Source of the DNA: Chryseobacterium taeanense
GTDB lineage: Bacteria; Bacteroidota; Bacteroidia; Flavobacteriales; Weeksellaceae
DNA: 64,000 nucleotides
Direction of reading: 5' to 3'
Assembly (NCBI RefSeq): GCF_900099685.1
Contig: NZ_FNDW01000006.1
Location: 186,001 to 250,000 of the forward strand
Every line of letters begins with the position of its first letter. The stretch's first letter is position 1. Below the pieces are notes generated by a model that saw only the letters and a program-made list of their open reading frames with translations, was not told the origin of the DNA and did no database searches. The position numbers and the translations under genes are program-made. Shown piece after piece: positions 61,565 through 64,000 of this stretch.

Positions 61565-63280
61565 ATGATTACTAAAGGAATTACTTTTTCGTTATTTCTT
61601 TTAATATTTTTCAATCTTTTGCACTCTAATATAAAGAAAGATGAAAGTTTCGAAAATATTAGAAAAAAGTATGAACGTTATGAGGAGAATGATGACAGTG
61701 CTTTTTATCATATTAACCAATACATCAATAAAGCAAAAAAAGAAAAGAACTATGCTAAGCTTGTACAGGGTTATAAGGATGCAGTTTTTTATTCTTCTCG
61801 AAATGAAAACAAATTAGCTTATGCAGATAGTACTATCTCGGCAGCTAAATTATCAGGAAACAAAGAGCTGATAAGCATGGCCTATTTAGGGAAAGGAATT
61901 GTATATTATTTTAATTACAAGAAATATCAGCTGGCACTGAATGAATACCTCCAAGCTTACCAATATTCTAAAACAATACAGGATGAATATCTGCGACACA
62001 AAATTATTTATCATTTAGGCGTTGTGAAAAGCTATCTGGGATATTATGAAGACGCTTTAATTCATTTTAAAGAATGCACAAATTATTTTTCTTCTGAGAT
62101 TAAAAAAAAGAAACTTCATCCTAATATTATTTTTAATAACAAAAAAGGCTATTATAATAGTATTCATCAGATGGCGGTTTGTTATTTGAATGTTAATAAT
62201 TATAGAAAGCTGGATTCTTTAGTTGAAATTGGATTAAAAAACACTACAGGCATTAGAGATTTTAGCCAGGAAGAAAGTTATTTTTTAAAATGTAAAGGCA
62301 TTTCATGCTATTATAAGAAAGATTATATGAATGCTATAAAATATTTAAATAGGTCTCTACCCAGAATGCTCAAAAACAATAATTTTTCGTGGGCATCTGT
62401 AAACTATTTTTATTTAGGAGCAAGCTACCATAATATTAGAAATGAGAAAATGGCTATTGAAAATTTTAAAAAGGTAGACTCCATCTTTCAGAAATATAAT
62501 TTCATTCATTCAGGGATAAGAGAAAACTATAAATTACTAATCAGGTACAGTAAAAAGCAATTAGATTTAAATAAGGAATTATATTATGCAAAGCAACTTT
62601 TAAAAGCTGATAGCATTATGGCGAAGGATTTTGTTTACTTATCATCAAAAATTCATAAAGAATACGATGCCAGAGTACTGAATGATGAGAAAAATAAACT
62701 AAAAAAGGAGAAATTATGGGGTACTTTTATTATATATGGGCTTATTGCGTTAATGGTTTTGCTCATAATATTATTAATAATTAGATATAAGAGAGAAATA
62801 AACATTCGGAGAAAATATATTTTGTTAGAAGAAAAGATTCGTAAAGATTATTTAAATAACAATACTATAACCGAAGATAATTTCCAAGTTCCAAAGGAAA
62901 GAAAGTTCACAATTGATGATGATAAGATCAAGAATATACTTGAAAAACTGAGAGAATTTGAAGAGAAAAAACAGTTTAATCAAAAAGGACTTACGATTAC
63001 AAAGCTGGCTTCCAAACTGGGAACCAATGCAAACTATCTTTCGCAGGTGATTAATGAATATAAAGGGACAAATTTTAATAAATATTTGAGCGAACTGAGA
63101 ATTCATTACATCACAAAGCAAATCTATAATAACAAAACATATCTTAATTATACAATAGAAAGTTACGCTGAAGAATGTGGAATTGCTTCGAGGCAGAATT
63201 TTTCTAATCTGTTTTATGAAATCAATGGTGTTCGTCCAAAAGATTTTATTAAAAATAGAAAAAGAGAACTTGATAATTAA
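61565..63280 (+). CDS. TPR-containing membrane regulator with AraC-type HTH
   Basis: 571 aa. An N-terminal signal or membrane segment (residues ~5-20), a stack of TPR repeats (about 55-340), a transmembrane helix (about 386-408, FIIYGLIALMVLLIILLII) and a C-terminal AraC/XylS-type helix-turn-helix domain (about 470-571, with KLASKLGTNANYLSQVINE and YAEECGIASRQNFSNLF). It thus has sensor domains outside and a DNA-binding domain inside. It is divergent from the small lipoprotein/peptide genes. Its stop overlaps the stop of the glycosyltransferase gene. Confidence 0.88.
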   Translation: MITKGITFSLFLLIFFNLLHSNIKKDESFENIRKKYERYEENDDSAFYHINQYINKAKKEKNYAKLVQGYKDAVFYSSRNENKLAYADSTISAAKLSGNKELISMAYLGKGIVYYFNYKKYQLALNEYLQAYQYSKTIQDEYLRHKIIYHLGVVKSYLGYYEDALIHFKECTNYFSSEIKKKKLHPNIIFNNKKGYYNSIHQMAVCYLNVNNYRKLDSLVEIGLKNTTGIRDFSQEESYFLKCKGISCYYKKDYMNAIKYLNRSLPRMLKNNNFSWASVNYFYLGASYHNIRNEKMAIENFKKVDSIFQKYNFIHSGIRENYKLLIRYSKKQLDLNKELYYAKQLLKADSIMAKDFVYLSSKIHKEYDARVLNDEKNKLKKEKLWGTFIIYGLIALMVLLIILLIIRYKREINIRRKYILLEEKIRKDYLNNNTITEDNFQVPKERKFTIDDDKIKNILEKLREFEEKKQFNQKGLTITKLASKLGTNANYLSQVINEYKGTNFNKYLSELRIHYITKQIYNNKTYLNYTIESYAEECGIASRQNFSNLFYEINGVRPKDFIKNRKRELDN

Positions 63281-63999
63281 TTATTTTCCGGGCTCACCTT
63301 ATTCAGAAATAGAAAAGTAGCAATTCCGCATATTACCGACATGGTAACGGATAATATGGCGCTCCCGATCAGGTATTGCAGAAGATTGTTTTTTACCAGG
63401 TCAAAGTTTATTTCCTGACTTAAAAAATTGCTCTCACCATGTACAAAAGGCGATCCTAAAAATAGCGAAACCACAATAATGAAAGGAATAAAAGGTGGTA
63501 AACTGACATTGGAAGCTATAAATGCCAGAACTTTATTCAGTTTAAAAAGTACAGCTAACGAAATCGTCAAAAGGGTATGAAATCCCCAAAAAGGAGAGAA
63601 GCCGATAAATACACCAAGTGCGACGGAAAAAGCTTTTGTACGATTGGTCCCGTCACTTTCCAGAACGTCTTCTTTGATGAATCTCTTAAAGCTTTTTTTT
63701 TTGAAATTATTCACGAAATTTCGCGGAATAATGTACACTAAAGTAATAGTTACCAAAATCGTATTCAGAATACTTATTCGCGTGAAATCTTTAAAAGGCC
63801 TGAAATGCGAAACTCTTTCTGCTGGATCATAAAGAACTTTTACCGGAACGTTTTTTACCGGAATGTGTCTCCATGCGGTTCTTACGATGATTTCGATCTC
63901 AAATTCAAATTTAGGGGTGAAATATTTCTTCGGAATTTTGTGTAAAGGATACAATCGGTATCCTGATTGTGTATCTTCTAATTTAATTCCTGTTTCAAA
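63277..63999 (-). CDS. Glycosyltransferase-DUF2062 fusion (5' partial)
   Basis: The reading frame continues to the window edge on the minus strand. The visible part starts with DTQSGYRLYPL, a hallmark of the end of GT2-type (DPM1-like) glycosyltransferases, and continues into a DUF2062 membrane domain with about three to four helices (GVFIGFSPFWGFHTLLTISLAVLF and others). DUF2062 is often fused to or next to glycosyltransferases. The donor, acceptor and N-terminal domain lie outside. Confidence 0.85.
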   Translation of the reverse strand, partial: FETGIKLEDTQSGYRLYPLHKIPKKYFTPKFEFEIEIIVRTAWRHIPVKNVPVKVLYDPAERVSHFRPFKDFTRISILNTILVTITLVYIIPRNFVNNFKKKSFKRFIKEDVLESDGTNRTKAFSVALGVFIGFSPFWGFHTLLTISLAVLFKLNKVLAFIASNVSLPPFIPFIIVVSLFLGSPFVHGESNFLSQEINFDLVKNNLLQYLIGSAILSVTMSVICGIATFLFLNKVSPENN

Positions 64000-64000
64000 C

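Noticed and set aside
1..64000. tRNA, rRNA, insertion sequence or prophage genes
   Set aside because: No cloverleaf, ribosomal RNA or transposase signature was recognised by eye in any intergenic gap; a covariance search could still find a missed tRNA.

Overview
The window reads as the chromosome of a flavobacterium, most likely Chryseobacterium or a close relative in the Weeksellaceae. The reasons are low GC, genes without clear Shine-Dalgarno sites, many perfect Bacteroidetes -7 boxes (TAnnTTTG), type IX secretion (T9SS) sorting domains, GLPGLI and WG-repeat proteins, and a flexirubin-type aryl-polyene gene block. No rRNA, tRNA, CRISPR array, phage or insertion sequence was recognised. Both ends cut through genes.

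Region by region. 1-8.9 kb: the end of a T9SS cargo protein, a prolyl oligopeptidase, a T9SS-secreted metalloprotease, the large subunit of methylmalonyl-CoA mutase and a small stress-type protein. 9-13 kb (minus): a TonB-dependent receptor behind two tandem secreted DUF5694 paralogues. 13.2-14.9 kb: a LytS/LytTR two-component pair. 15-26.8 kb: aconitase, a WG-repeat protein, a TPP riboswitch driving a TonB receptor (probable thiamine uptake), an HU-like membrane protein, a thioesterase, a 2-hydroxyacid dehydrogenase, a serine hydrolase, an Ig-like lipoprotein and a haem-binding protein. 26.8-32.2 kb: a Nudix/xerD/dCMP deaminase operon, enoyl-CoA hydratase, and divergent katA/oxyR. 32.2-36 kb: a SAM-II-type riboswitch with metK, an ECF sigma factor and a HAD phosphatase. 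36-43 kb (minus): trpS, a SanA-like protein, lspA, two small proteins, a DksA-like protein and ileS.

43.3-55 kb is a pigment block: CoA-ligase-like enzyme, halogenase-like flavoenzyme, tyrosine ammonia-lyase, ketoreductase, ketosynthase, acyl carrier protein, LpxL-like acyltransferase, phytoene-desaturase-like flavoenzyme and a C45 acyltransferase. Together these could make 4-coumaric acid, activate it, extend it on a carrier protein and transfer the polyene. An unrelated, AT-rich secreted protein gene sits inside the block. The dialkylresorcinol genes (darA/darB), dehydratases and exporters expected of a full flexirubin locus are not in the window.

55-58.4 kb holds a dihaem cytochrome c lipoprotein and a VCBS/UnbV-repeat T9SS protein. 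58.4-61.4 kb (minus) is the most interesting part: a small secreted peptide with two cysteines, a strong hairpin, a membrane-anchored SdpA-like protein, an HTTM (SdpB-like) membrane protein and a GLPGLI protein, next to a small lipoprotein and a divergent TPR/AraC membrane regulator. This has the layout of an SDP-like peptide maturation system. The window ends in a glycosyltransferase-DUF2062 fusion that runs off the edge.
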